Positions 17,671 through 26,831 of a stretch of DNA of 64,000 nt are shown here, piece by piece. The stretch lies in contig JBJHCW010000003.1 of NCBI GenBank assembly GCA_050486205.1, positions 310,001 to 374,000 on the forward strand. Direction: 5' to 3'. The position numbers and the translations under genes were made by a program. Every line of letters starts with the position of its first letter. The stretch's first letter is position 1. Source of the DNA: PWQG01 sp050486205 (GTDB lineage Bacteria > Pseudomonadota > Gammaproteobacteria > Pseudomonadales > Pseudohongiellaceae). Below the pieces are notes generated by a model, which did not search any database, was not told where the DNA came from, and saw only the letters and a list, made by a program, of their open reading frames with translations.

Positions 17671-19365
17671 ATGAGTACTTTGATAGACAGGATTTGCCGT
17701 TCAGTGATCGGTCACCGCCGGTGCATCAGCACGCCATTTGGCCAGAAACCGCTGATTTATGCTGATTACACAGCGTCGGGGCGGAGCCTGTCGTTTATCG
17801 AAGACTATATTCGTGAGCAGGTGCTGCCGTTCTACGCCAACACACACACCGAGACCACGTATACAGGTGCCTGTACCACGGCGCTGCGCGAATCTGCTCG
17901 CAGGATGATCCGGCGGTCCGTTAACGGGACGCCCGATGACAAAGTGCTGTTTTGTGGATCCGGTGCCACGGCAGCGATCAATAAACTCATTGATGTTCTC
18001 AATCTGCGATTGCCGGCAGAGCTTGATGCGCGCTGCAAGCTGTCATCAATGCTGACCGAGGCAGATCGCCCCGTGGTTTTTATCGGTCCCTACGAACACC
18101 ACTCCAATGAATTGCCCTGGCGCGAGAGCTTTGCCCTGCTGGAGGTGATTCCTCTGGACAGTCTGGGCGGTGTTGATTGTGATGCGCTGGAGCTGGCTTT
18201 GCAGAAGCACAAACATCGCTCACTGCTGATTGGCAGTTTTTCGGCTGCGTCCAATGTCACCGGAATCAAGACCGATGTCGCCAGGGTCACGACTCTGCTG
18301 AAACGATACGGTGCGCTGGCCTGCTGGGATTATGCAGCTGCCGGTCCCTACGTGGGTATCGACATGAACGGCACGGCGCCAATTGATGCTGTTTTTCTGT
18401 CGCCTCACAAATTTGTTGGCGGGCCGGGCACGCCGGGTGTGCTGGTCGCAAAGCGTCACCTGTTCCGCAACCGGGTGCCGGCAATTGTGGGTGGTGGCAC
18501 GGTGTCCTACGTTACCCCGGTTGACCACGTTTACGTCAGTGATGTGGAAAGGCGCGAGGAGGCGGGCACGCCAGCCATAGTTGAAGCCATTCGGGCGGGA
18601 CTTGTGTTTTCCCTGCAACAGCAGGTTGGCACCGACGTTATCCAGGCGCGGGAGGAGGCAGTGGCGCAGCAGGTGATGCAGCGCCTGGGACAATCACCCA
18701 ATATTGAAATTCTGGGCAGCAAAAAGGCAGCACGCCTGCCGATATTCTCATTGCGTTTCTGGCACGGTGAGCGGGAACTGCACTACGGTTTTGTCACCTC
18801 GCTACTGAATGATCTGTTTGGCATTCAGGTACGTGGGGGTTGCTCCTGTGCCGGCCCGTATGCACACAGTCTGCTTGGAATGGATCTTGAGTACAGCAAG
18901 CGGATCGAGAACGCGGTGATTTCCGGCGCCGGTGTTATGCGCCCTGGCTGGGTGCGCCTGAACTTCAATTACTTCATCGACAACAACGAGCTGGCGTACC
19001 TGCTGGGTGCGCTCGAGTTGGTGGCAGAACACGGTTGGCGTCTGTTGCCCCATTACCATTACGATGCCACTCACGGGGTCTGGCGGCACGAGAGTCAGCT
19101 CAATGTATTGGTGGACAGAGATCCGATAGCGGCGCTGGACTGGTTGTCGACGATGGGTCAGGACAATGCTTCGACTCAATCGACCACCTTCACGGGCAGT
19201 CTTTCGGACCTGTTGCGTGTTGCCGAAAAGGCAATCGTATCGGCCGGCCCGCCGAGAACATCAGCTATTGTTGAGATACCTGACGCGTTCAGGGGGCTGC
19301 GCTGGTTTGTACTGCCCCAGGAAGTTGTCGGCGCTGCTCAGTCCCCGCGTTCGCATGCCGGTTGA
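17671..19365 (+). CDS. Class V aminotransferase (cysteine desulfurase/selenocysteine lyase-like fold)
   Basis: 564-residue PLP enzyme. Lys247 in SPHKFVGGPGTPG is the expected Schiff-base lysine, with ACWDYAAAGPY (Asp220) contacting the PLP ring; FCGSGATAAINKLIDVL and GPYEHHSNELPWRES are typical of class V enzymes. It is longer than SufS or NifS (about 400): an extra C-terminal region of about 120 residues follows VRLNFNYFIDNNELAYLLGA. A Cys-rich loop RGGCSCAGPYAHSLLG is present, but its role is uncertain. Control by the divergent Lrp-type regulator suggests amino-acid metabolism. The stop codon lies inside the loop of a 13-bp hairpin. Confidence 0.8.
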   Translation: MSTLIDRICRSVIGHRRCISTPFGQKPLIYADYTASGRSLSFIEDYIREQVLPFYANTHTETTYTGACTTALRESARRMIRRSVNGTPDDKVLFCGSGATAAINKLIDVLNLRLPAELDARCKLSSMLTEADRPVVFIGPYEHHSNELPWRESFALLEVIPLDSLGGVDCDALELALQKHKHRSLLIGSFSAASNVTGIKTDVARVTTLLKRYGALACWDYAAAGPYVGIDMNGTAPIDAVFLSPHKFVGGPGTPGVLVAKRHLFRNRVPAIVGGGTVSYVTPVDHVYVSDVERREEAGTPAIVEAIRAGLVFSLQQQVGTDVIQAREEAVAQQVMQRLGQSPNIEILGSKKAARLPIFSLRFWHGERELHYGFVTSLLNDLFGIQVRGGCSCAGPYAHSLLGMDLEYSKRIENAVISGAGVMRPGWVRLNFNYFIDNNELAYLLGALELVAEHGWRLLPHYHYDATHGVWRHESQLNVLVDRDPIAALDWLSTMGQDNASTQSTTFTGSLSDLLRVAEKAIVSAGPPRTSAIVEIPDAFRGLRWFVLPQEVVGAAQSPRSHAG

Positions 19366-19381
19366 GCGCCGGCATGCGAAC
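19349..19381. terminator. Hairpin between convergent genes (13-bp stem)
   Basis: GTTCGCATGCCGG (19349-19361) pairs perfectly with CCGGCATGCGAAC (19369-19381) around a 7-base loop. The aminotransferase stop codon TGA is in the loop. There is no T-run on either strand, so it may act as a barrier or RNA-end stabiliser more than as a classical intrinsic terminator. Confidence 0.55.
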
Positions 19382-19400
19382 ACTGTTGTGAGGAAAGTCG

Positions 19401-20372
19401 TCAGGCCGACGGCAGTGCGTTGACGGTTTCAATCATACGTTGGCGCATGGCTTCATCCGGCAGACGGCCCATCATTCCACCAATATTGTCCTGCATGTTC
19501 ACCGGACGGCTGGTCGCCGGCGTGGCGGCTGTGACAGCCGGGTGGCTGATGACAAATTTCAGGAAAAACTGTGCCCAGCTGTGCGCATCAAACTCATGGG
19601 CATACTCCGGCACAGGCCGGTCACCTACCCGGGCCCACAAGCGTGTACGGCCAAATGGCGCGTAGACCAGCACAGCAATGCCCCTTTCCTGTGCCAATGG
19701 CAGAATCACCTCTTCCACGTCCAGGTTGTCCACTGCGTAGTCTATGCCAATGAAATCCAGTTCATGGGTCTGCATGACCTCGATCAGATGATCGTACTGA
19801 TTGGGGAACGTGGTGGTGATGCCAAGATACTTGATGCGACCCTCTTCCTTGTACTCGCGCAGGATACCAAGCTGGGTATCCGGGTCGCCCATATTGTGCA
19901 CATTGATCAGGTCGATGACCGGTTTGCCAATGCGCTGGAATGAAGTTTCGACCTGTTCGCGGGCCCGTACCGGGTCAGCAGCCGGTACGTCACGAGCCAC
20001 ATTCAGTTTGGTGGCCCAGAACAGGCTTTCGTGAATGCCAAGGTCCTGGGCAATACGGCCCGCGACCTCCTCTGATGCGCCATAACCGGGTGCGGTGTCA
20101 AAAATGCGGCCGCCCAGTTCGTGCATACGGCCCAGCACTGAACGCAGCGCGCTGACATCTTCGCTGCGGGCCACCTGGGCAAAGGTTGCCGAGCTGCCAA
20201 GGCCGATCGCCGGCAACATCTGACCGGTGGACGGGATGGGTTTGGTGATCAGTTCAGCGTTCTGGGCAAAGGCCAGGAATCCCGGGCTCAGGGTCAACGC
20301 TGCGCCTGCTCCGAGGCTGGCCGCCATGAATGAGCGACGATTGATTCCCTTGTTGTTCGAATCGGTTTTCAT
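19401..20372 (-). CDS. Tat-exported aldo/keto reductase
   Basis: 323-residue aldo/keto-reductase-family protein with a twin-arginine signal (NRRSFMAASLGAGAALTLSP, RR at 12-13, cleavage after FAQ). The barrel shows AIGLGSSATFAQVARSEDV, IFDTAPGYGASEEVAGR with the catalytic-site Asp and Tyr, FWATKLN with the Lys, and YLGITTTF. Tat export of an NADPH-type reductase is unusual because it must carry a prebound cofactor or have lost its need for one. GGAG is 9 bases before the ATG. A dyad ACTACA-n4-TGTAGT at 20414-20429 lies 42 bases upstream of the start and may be an operator. Confidence 0.82.
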   Translation of the reverse strand: MKTDSNNKGINRRSFMAASLGAGAALTLSPGFLAFAQNAELITKPIPSTGQMLPAIGLGSSATFAQVARSEDVSALRSVLGRMHELGGRIFDTAPGYGASEEVAGRIAQDLGIHESLFWATKLNVARDVPAADPVRAREQVETSFQRIGKPVIDLINVHNMGDPDTQLGILREYKEEGRIKYLGITTTFPNQYDHLIEVMQTHELDFIGIDYAVDNLDVEEVILPLAQERGIAVLVYAPFGRTRLWARVGDRPVPEYAHEFDAHSWAQFFLKFVISHPAVTAATPATSRPVNMQDNIGGMMGRLPDEAMRQRMIETVNALPSA

Positions 20373-20413
20373 GACATGACTCCAGTTCTATGTTGGGTAA
20401 ACCATCAAAGGAA

Positions 20414-20429
20414 ACTACAGAATTGTAGT
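20414..20429. promoter_or_regulatory. Dyad upstream of the aldo/keto reductase gene
   Basis: ACTACA-GAAT-TGTAGT has perfect 6-base arms. The same half-sites occur in reversed order (TGTAGT-AAA-ACTACA) upstream of the MaoC gene at 27467-27481. The binding protein is unknown. Confidence 0.4.
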
Positions 20430-20632
20430 GATGGGAAGTAAAAAATGGTGACGAATTGCGACAAGGGGATGTAATTCAGAGGTACTCGGTATGTTGCGAC
20501 GGGCACCTGAAAAATGTGACGGGGAGTGCAATGCCGTGTTGGCATTCTGGCATAATGTCGCCTGTGAGAGTGAGATCCTGTCGGATCAGGGTTATACACC
20601 CGCTACGCATTGTTGAACAAGGGGAGTAGTAG

Positions 20633-21307
20633 ATGAGCATCATTCGTAGTTCCGGGCTGGCCACAGCCGCGTTAATGTTGGCAGCGCCGCTGCTGAGCCA
20701 TGCAAACAATGGACATTTCATGGTGGATCATGCTGTTGTGGCAGATCCGGGCAGTTGCCAGATCGAAACCTGGTTGTCGCGTGACGATACCAACAGTCGT
20801 AATACCGTGGTTGCCGCGCCGGCCTGTACGATGGCTACGGGTTGGCAATTCGGCGTGCCCCTGTATTACGACACCGATGACAGCCGCTTTCTGGGCGCCG
20901 ATCTGGAGTTGAAAAGAATCATTGCCAGTGGTCGTAACTTCGGTGATATTGCGTTGACGCTGGGCACGCACTACAGCAACGTTTCCGAGCGACTGGAGCG
21001 CACATACGTCAATCTGCCGTGGAGCGCGGAAGTGACACCGAACATGACCCTGCATCTGAACGCCGGGCTCAATCATGTGCGTGCCAGCAGCAGTTTCAAA
21101 ACCAATTGGGGCCTGGCGGCATCGTATCACTTCACTGATTCGGTGGATCTGATCCTGGAAGGCGCCTCCTTCGGATCCGACTCGCCGACCCTGGCAGCCG
21201 GTGTACGCTTTCATCTGCAGTCGGGCATTGAACTTGATGCCAGTCTCGGGCGTGACAATGAGCGTGATCGGGACATCATGAATATTGGTATCAACTTCCG
21301 ATTCTGA
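20633..21307 (+). CDS. Exported outer-membrane beta-barrel-like protein, unknown function
   Basis: 224 residues with a Sec signal peptide (MSIIRSSGLATAALMLAAPL, LSHA then NNGHF). The mature chain alternates polar and hydrophobic residues in beta strands (WQFGVPLYYDTD, IALTLGTHYSNVS, LHLNAGLNHV, WGLAASYHF, LILEGASFG) and ends INFRF, an aromatic C-terminus as in outer-membrane barrels. Two Cys (GSCQIE and PACTMA) may form a disulfide. No specific family is recognised. GGGGAG lies 8 bases before the ATG. It stands alone between convergent neighbours. Confidence 0.6.
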   Translation: MSIIRSSGLATAALMLAAPLLSHANNGHFMVDHAVVADPGSCQIETWLSRDDTNSRNTVVAAPACTMATGWQFGVPLYYDTDDSRFLGADLELKRIIASGRNFGDIALTLGTHYSNVSERLERTYVNLPWSAEVTPNMTLHLNAGLNHVRASSSFKTNWGLAASYHFTDSVDLILEGASFGSDSPTLAAGVRFHLQSGIELDASLGRDNERDRDIMNIGINFRF

Positions 21308-21323
21308 TTGCCAGAAAGAGGAC

Positions 21324-21382
21324 AAAAAAGGGGACAGACTTATTTTCCAGCTCGCCTGGAAAATAAGTCTGTCCCCTTTTTT
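21324..21382. repeat. Perfect 27-bp-stem palindrome, REP-like, bidirectional terminator
   Basis: The left arm 21324-21350 (starting AAAAAAGGGGACAGACTT) pairs without mismatch with the right arm 21356-21382, around the 5-base loop CTCGC. It lies between two convergent genes, and T-runs at both outer ends make it a plausible intrinsic terminator in both directions. The core GGGGACAGACTTATTTTCC resembles, from memory, an intergenic palindrome family dispersed in proteobacterial genomes. I see only one copy in the window and no transposase nearby. Confidence 0.85.
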
Positions 21383-21389
21383 GCATCGT

Positions 21390-22850
21390 TCAGTCTCCGG
21401 ACGGTTTGGTAAAGCGATCATTCAATTCCTGGATCAGCGTATCACCGCTGGCAGCCAGGGCATTGAGTTTGCGCTTTGTGCGCGCGGTCCAGCCTTTGGG
21501 GTGGCTGGACAGGGATGACCAGAAACTGTCCAGGTTTTGCCTGAATGCTTTCACAACAGCCCGATCGTCTTTGTTGCTGGCCTGTCTCTCCAGGCCCCGC
21601 AGCACACTGCGGCCAGCCGTTTTGCGCAGGCTGAGGTGCAGATAACCCAACAGTATTGCAACCACCGCCGCCACCGCGAGCTGGAGCCTTGGCTCCAGTG
21701 ACACCAGTGGCGTGAGCCGGTAGCCGTCCCAGGCGTCGGCGGTGATACTCCAATAGGCAAACGCAGCAGCAATTGCTGCGAACACCACACCGTTGATCCA
21801 GCGCGACCGTATTGTCCAGGATCGGCGCGCCTGGTCAAGCCGTGGTATCAGCGTGTCCCGTATATGCTCGCAGGTGTATTCCAGCGTGCCAATAATTCGG
21901 TAAGCGCGCTCCACTTCCAGCTGCTGAATGCGTTTGTGGATATCCGTCAGGTCCTCATCGCGTTTGCTGCGAATACGCTCGCGTGTCTGCGGGTCCTCGA
22001 TCTGCAGGGCAGCGCTTTCCGCATAGATACGATAGAAGCGCCCTGCAGTCAGCCCGGCCTGGGCCAGCGCCCGCTGCCAGGCGGCAACAACCTCCTCGGG
22101 ATTGTCCTCGCGTGCGGTATTGTCGATCTGGTTCAGTATGTAGAGGAATTTGGCACTGTCTGACCGGTTCACCGTGCCGGCCACCAGGTGCTTGAGTGTG
22201 TCGGTCATGGCGCCTGGCTCTGGGTGACGTGCATCAAAGAACACCAGCACGAGGTCTGACAGGTTGATGATGTGCTCGGTGATCAGCAAGGTGGAAGTGC
22301 GTTGCTGGTCTGCATCGAATCCCGGCGAATCAATAATGATCTTGCCGCGCAATATCTCCGCATTGGTGGTTTTCAGCTGCAGATAGGAATCAATACGTTT
22401 GCCTTCACCACTTGCCACTGCCTCAATATCGTCACTGATCTGGTAGAACGGGAATCGTGGGTCGCTGTCCAGCGCCAGGCCCGGCAGGTGTTTGGGCTGC
22501 TCTTCCGGGCCATAGGTAATGACAGTGAACTTGTCATCAACAGCCTGGTTACCGGTTCGCTGCAGGGGCTGGCCAAGATACTCGTTAAGGAATGTGGATT
22601 TGCCAGCAGAAAAGGTACCAAGCACAGCCACTACCGGCCACCAGGAGACCTGCATGGCGGTGGATTCTGTCTCGTCCAGGAATCCCAGTTTTCGGGCAAT
22701 GCGGTCCAGCTCCTGGAACCTGCCGACCGCTTCGGCCAGCGCAGGATTCTCCTCATCCAGATGTGCCTTCAGTCGTTTGATCCGTTCGTCTGCCACTGCC
22801 TTTGCCACAGCTTTTCCTCGATTGCTTGCATCAATGTGCAAGAATGGCAT
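21390..22850 (-). CDS. Dynamin-like membrane GTPase
   Basis: 486-residue GTPase of the dynamin/EHD-like superfamily. The P-loop GTFSAGKSTFLN is at residues 78-89, the switch/G3 motif IIDSPGFDAD follows, and NQID is the G4 specificity motif. The C-terminal half has two membrane spans (INGVVFAAIAAAFAYWSI near 358 and QLAVAAVVAILLGYLHL near 398) followed by a basic tail. Such proteins remodel or tether membranes; the partner here is unknown. The 3' end is next to the perfect hairpin at 21324-21382. Confidence 0.82.
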   Translation of the reverse strand: MPFLHIDASNRGKAVAKAVADERIKRLKAHLDEENPALAEAVGRFQELDRIARKLGFLDETESTAMQVSWWPVVAVLGTFSAGKSTFLNEYLGQPLQRTGNQAVDDKFTVITYGPEEQPKHLPGLALDSDPRFPFYQISDDIEAVASGEGKRIDSYLQLKTTNAEILRGKIIIDSPGFDADQQRTSTLLITEHIINLSDLVLVFFDARHPEPGAMTDTLKHLVAGTVNRSDSAKFLYILNQIDNTAREDNPEEVVAAWQRALAQAGLTAGRFYRIYAESAALQIEDPQTRERIRSKRDEDLTDIHKRIQQLEVERAYRIIGTLEYTCEHIRDTLIPRLDQARRSWTIRSRWINGVVFAAIAAAFAYWSITADAWDGYRLTPLVSLEPRLQLAVAAVVAILLGYLHLSLRKTAGRSVLRGLERQASNKDDRAVVKAFRQNLDSFWSSLSSHPKGWTARTKRKLNALAASGDTLIQELNDRFTKPSGD

Positions 22851-22923
22851 TGCCTGCCGGTGCTTGTCCAGAAAACGGTGGTGTCAGCAAGGTGCTTGCA
22901 CCCGGGTGAACCGGTGCGTCGGC

Positions 22924-23625
22924 TCAGTTTGAGGCTTGCAGCTTTTGTCGGGCGTAACTGCCGATCAGCATGAGTATTGCCAGAACCAGCAATGGCCATA
23001 GCGATTCCAGCCCGATGCCGTCACCCACGGAGGTTGTGTTGGTAGTGCTGTAGATGACCCAGCTGTAAAGTGACAGTTTGACAGTCAGGCCCAGTACGGC
23101 TGCCAACAGAAAGGTGGGAAGTGGCAACCCCAGCATGCCACTGCCATAGTTGACTGCCCAATGCGGACATCCCGGCAGCACACGCAGGGCAGTCTGGGTG
23201 AAGAAATCACTACGCTCTGTCAGCAGTGTGATCAGCCATGCACCGCGTTTCGGGCGCCAGTCCCGACCCAGTGTACTGGACACATAATAGCCACCAATTG
23301 CCCCGCCAATACACCCGACCAACAGAATGGGTACGGCAACAACCGGTGGGTGAAAGGGAGCAATCAGCCAGACAATCAATGTGCCGGGCATGGCAAGGGA
23401 AAACAGCAGTATCTGCAGCACGACAAGGCCAAACAGCGCAAGCGGCTCATTGGCCAGCCATTCACCCCACGTCAGAAGCTGGGGAAGGGAGACTGGTTGC
23501 CAGATAGCCAGCACAACAACACTGAATGCGATCAGTGCAAGCAGCGCCAGGCGTTGTTTCCGGTTTTTGCCTGAGCTGGCATCTGAGTTGGCACCTGAGT
23601 CGGCACCTGAAGCGTGATTGTCCAA
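22924..23625 (-). CDS. TVP38/TMEM64 (VTT-domain, DedA-like) membrane protein
   Basis: About 233 residues. After a hydrophilic N-terminus come five to six membrane spans with VTT/DedA features (LFSLAMPGTLIVWLIAP, GCIGGAIGGYYVSSTLGRDW, RVLPGCPHWAVNYGSGMLGLPL). DedA-type proteins are lipid scramblases or transporters; the function here is unproven. The frame has no internal ATG before the membrane part. The best start is a TTG at 23623-23625, preceded by GGGG, while the frame reaches back to a TTG at 23751. The N-terminal tail includes a 12-base tandem repeat (23572-23607) coding an Ala/Ser/Gly/Asp-rich stretch, suggesting a low-constraint linker. Confidence 0.65.
   Translation of the reverse strand: MDNHASGADSGANSDASSGKNRKQRLALLALIAFSVVVLAIWQPVSLPQLLTWGEWLANEPLALFGLVVLQILLFSLAMPGTLIVWLIAPFHPPVVAVPILLVGCIGGAIGGYYVSSTLGRDWRPKRGAWLITLLTERSDFFTQTALRVLPGCPHWAVNYGSGMLGLPLPTFLLAAVLGLTVKLSLYSWVIYSTTNTTSVGDGIGLESLWPLLVLAILMLIGSYARQKLQASN
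23572..23607 (-). repeat. Three 12-bp tandem units in the VTT-protein linker
   Basis: On the plus strand the unit TGAG(C/T)(T/C)GGCA(C/T)C occurs three times (23572-23583, 23584-23595, 23596-23607), with a partial fourth. The frame is preserved in the encoded Ala/Asp/Ser/Gly linker. Confidence 0.8.
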
Positions 23626-23888
23626 TATCTGACCCCGGGACTGTTGAATCAGTCGTTGATCTGCCGAGCATATCAAGTGTGCCAACACCAGGCCAGTACG
23701 CTTACAACATTTTGACACAGTTCGTGCTATTTGCTGACACGGACTGACCAACTCGCACTAGGCATTCCTGTCCACGATGCGTACAATTCGCACGCTGATG
23801 TTTTATGTGCAGGATTGGCCGGTTTGCAAAATCGTTCGCCATCAAGCGCCAATTGCATCAGTAACAACAAAATTTTTGGGGAGTAGTT

Positions 23889-26747
23889 ATGTTGTACCGC
23901 AAAAAAAATAACGGCCATTTGCGCCGTGCCATCCAACTCTGCATGCTTTCATCTGTTGCCCTTCCTGTGATGTCCGTTGCCCAGCAAGGACCAGAGATCG
24001 AGGAAGTGGTTGTTACCGGATCTTACATACGCAACAGCGCGTTTGCCGGTGCGTCACCCGTGGATACCATCAGCCAGGCAGATTTCCTTGAGTCCGGTGC
24101 GCCCGCCATGGGTCAGTATATCCGGGACTTGCCCTACACACAGAACACAGACGTTGTTGCCAACGTGAATGCTTCGGGTAATGGCCAGCAGGACTCCAAC
24201 GCGGCGCGTTTCAATCTGCGCGGACTCGGTGTGAACAGCACGCTGACGCTGGTTGACGGTGTTCGATCGGTCAATGATGGTGCTGTAGCATCGCTGTTGC
24301 CGGACATCGCCATGGATCGCCTTGAGGTGGTCCTTGATGGTGGCTCGGCGCTGTATGGTTCGGACGCCGTGGCGGGTGTGGTGAACCTGATTCCAATCAA
24401 GCAGTTTGATGGTTTCCGTGCGCGAACGTACTACCAGGTGGACCAGGATCGCAGTTTCGAGGAACCCAAGGTGTCACTGCTGTTCGGTCGCAGCTTCGGC
24501 AATGATGTGAATTGGGTGACAGCGTTCGAAGGCTCCAGAAAAACACCGGTGCTGCGTACCGAGCGCCCGCGCTATCTTGAGTATGATATTTCCGAAGCGC
24601 CTGTGGGCAATCCCGGCAACTTCCAGCAGGCCGCTGGTGGTATCGGTGCCGGTGGCACGGGGCCGTTGATGCGTGATCCGGCCTGTGGTACCTACAATGA
24701 AGGATTCGAAGACAAGACCATACCCGGCAGTTACCCCAGTGGCCAGCCTTTTGGTGCTGCAGCGTGTCTGTATCACTACGGCAAACATCACGACTATGCT
24801 CGTGGAAACGTAGACTATACGTTCTATAATAATGTGACCTGGGACGCAACAGATCGATTGCAGTTCGAGTTGCAATCGAATTACAACTATCGTGAATCGC
24901 GGTACAACACGTCGTCGAGTCTGGGGCAGACAACCAATAACGAGCTCGCCCTGCTGGTGCCAGCTGATCATCCGGCCAACCCCTTTGGTATGGATGTGGT
25001 ACCGCGTCAGTGGCGACCGTTTACCGGTAATATGGCTACCCAGCCGTCATTCCTGAAGGACGATGGTCGTGAAGTGCAGGACTACCGCTACTACACAGAC
25101 GCGAATCGATTGAGTGCCAGGTATGATATTTCCGACACCTGGACCGGTTACTCCTATTATTCCCACCAGGAAACCCGTCGCAGCGCCGATACACGAACAT
25201 TGATCCTGCCGCGATTGCAGGCTGCGCTACAGGGGCAGGGCGGTCCGCAGGGCAATGAATACTTCAATCCCTTCGGTTCAGCCGATCCACGTTCGCCGGA
25301 TTATATCGATGGTGTAACAAGCAACAGCCAGGAACTGGTTGACTGGATGTTCGAGGAAATGAACCAGCGTGAAATCAGCCGGAACAATCTCGAAATTTTT
25401 GAAACCCTGGCAACCGGGGAAGTGTTCCAGACACCTTACGGCGCCGCCCAGCTGGCAGCCGGTTTCCAGCGTCGTGAAGGGCGTGTTCGCGAACGACCGA
25501 ATCCCTATTCGGCCATCGGCCAGAACTACAACAGCTCGATCACAGACGCACCACCGGTTGCTACCGACTATACGGACAACGTCAATGCAGTGTTTGCCGA
25601 ATTCGAGGCGCCGCTATGGCATACCGTCAGTGCCCAACTGGCAGTACGCCATGAGGACTTCCGTAACCAGAATCTGAGCACAACAACACCCAAGATCGCG
25701 CTGCGCTGGGAAGCGTTACCGGATCTGGCCATTCGTGCATCCTGGGGTGAGAGTTTCCTTGCCCCGGAACCGGGTACCAATCGTCCATTCAACCCCAACG
25801 AGGGCTGTGGTGAAGTGTTTGCCGGCGTTGATCCGATTACCGGCGGCAGTCTGGCCGGCAGTTCAAGTTGTGCGTCAGGTAATCCGGATATCCGTCCGGA
25901 AACCTCAGAGATCTGGAATATCGGGTTTACCTGGGAGCCGCTGGATGAACTGAGCCTGAGCATGGATTACCAGGTGATTGACTACGAGGATCGCATCCGG
26001 AATCTGAGCACTGTTGACGCGGTTCAATTGCAGTTTGCACAGATGCTGGCCGCTACAGGTATCAGTCGCGACGCTTATGATCCGACACCAGGCTCCGCCT
26101 CACGCGAAGCGGCAAATGCCTGGCTGGCTGCGCAGGGTCCGCTTACAGGTCCCGGGGTTGAGCGTAATGTTGATGATCAGTCTGTGGTCAAGACCATCCG
26201 AAATGCTGCCAATATCGCCGGGGTGAAGATCGAGTTGATCGACGTCAAGGCAAACTACCGGTACATGACCAGCGGTTTTGGTACCTTCAATACATCGTTC
26301 AGCGCTTCGTACTTCACGCGGTATGAGTACACGGATCTGTTTGGTGAGCGTGCCGATGCGCGTGGTTGGCAGAATGCAGACAGTGGTATTGTACCGCCGC
26401 TGCCCAAGCTTAAAGCCAACACACGGGTCAACTGGTTCATGAACAATCACAGCGCCTCGGTAGCAGCAAACTACCAGCATCATGTGCATACGGATGCTTC
26501 ATTCTTTGCTTATACCACAGGCCTGCAGGGTCGAGACATGATTCGTTCGGATGTATTGGTCAACACCAATTATTCCTATGTGTTCGACAACTACCTGAAC
26601 AGTGAGATCACGTTGACTGCCGGTATCAACAATCTGTTTGATCGCCGGGCTCAACGGCTGCCGGTGTTGGGTGGTATGGAAACCCGGCTGCAGACACCGT
26701 TCGGTCGGCAGTTCTGGGTGTCGCTGGACTGGCGCCCGAACTTCTGA
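23889..26747 (+). CDS. TonB-dependent outer-membrane receptor 1
   Basis: 952-residue TonB-dependent receptor for energised uptake across the outer membrane. Signal peptide at 1-31 (LSSVALPVMSVAQQ), then the TonB-box/plug region EIEEVVVTGSYIRNS, plug motif RFNLRGLGVNSTLTLVDGVR and LDGGSALYGSDAVAGVVNLI, and the barrel ending FGRQFWVSLDWRPNF. Two Cys pairs (RDPACGTYNEG..AACLYH, and EGCGEVF..SSSCASGNPDI) suggest extracellular disulfide loops. The long barrel is of the type common in marine bacteria for large or peptide-like substrates; the substrate is unknown. GGGGAG is close to the start. A paralogue (receptor 2) is convergent 920 bases away. No AGGTTT triple repeat is present upstream. Confidence 0.92.
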   Translation: MLYRKKNNGHLRRAIQLCMLSSVALPVMSVAQQGPEIEEVVVTGSYIRNSAFAGASPVDTISQADFLESGAPAMGQYIRDLPYTQNTDVVANVNASGNGQQDSNAARFNLRGLGVNSTLTLVDGVRSVNDGAVASLLPDIAMDRLEVVLDGGSALYGSDAVAGVVNLIPIKQFDGFRARTYYQVDQDRSFEEPKVSLLFGRSFGNDVNWVTAFEGSRKTPVLRTERPRYLEYDISEAPVGNPGNFQQAAGGIGAGGTGPLMRDPACGTYNEGFEDKTIPGSYPSGQPFGAAACLYHYGKHHDYARGNVDYTFYNNVTWDATDRLQFELQSNYNYRESRYNTSSSLGQTTNNELALLVPADHPANPFGMDVVPRQWRPFTGNMATQPSFLKDDGREVQDYRYYTDANRLSARYDISDTWTGYSYYSHQETRRSADTRTLILPRLQAALQGQGGPQGNEYFNPFGSADPRSPDYIDGVTSNSQELVDWMFEEMNQREISRNNLEIFETLATGEVFQTPYGAAQLAAGFQRREGRVRERPNPYSAIGQNYNSSITDAPPVATDYTDNVNAVFAEFEAPLWHTVSAQLAVRHEDFRNQNLSTTTPKIALRWEALPDLAIRASWGESFLAPEPGTNRPFNPNEGCGEVFAGVDPITGGSLAGSSSCASGNPDIRPETSEIWNIGFTWEPLDELSLSMDYQVIDYEDRIRNLSTVDAVQLQFAQMLAATGISRDAYDPTPGSASREAANAWLAAQGPLTGPGVERNVDDQSVVKTIRNAANIAGVKIELIDVKANYRYMTSGFGTFNTSFSASYFTRYEYTDLFGERADARGWQNADSGIVPPLPKLKANTRVNWFMNNHSASVAANYQHHVHTDASFFAYTTGLQGRDMIRSDVLVNTNYSYVFDNYLNSEITLTAGINNLFDRRAQRLPVLGGMETRLQTPFGRQFWVSLDWRPNF

Positions 26748-26769
26748 TTGGGGTGAAAGCGGAAACGAG

Positions 26770-26793
26770 AAAAGGCGCCCTAGGGCGCCTTTT
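26770..26793 (+). terminator. Intrinsic terminator after receptor 1
   Basis: AAAAGGCGCCC-TA-GGGCGCCTTTT is a GC-rich palindrome followed by a T-rich run (TTTTCTTT), 22 bases after the receptor stop. As the flanks are A-rich on the other side, it could also stop the convergent MaoC transcript. Confidence 0.88.
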
Positions 26794-26831
26794 CTTTGAG
26801 TCAGGTTTATTGTCTGTGCGCGGTTTCAGGC

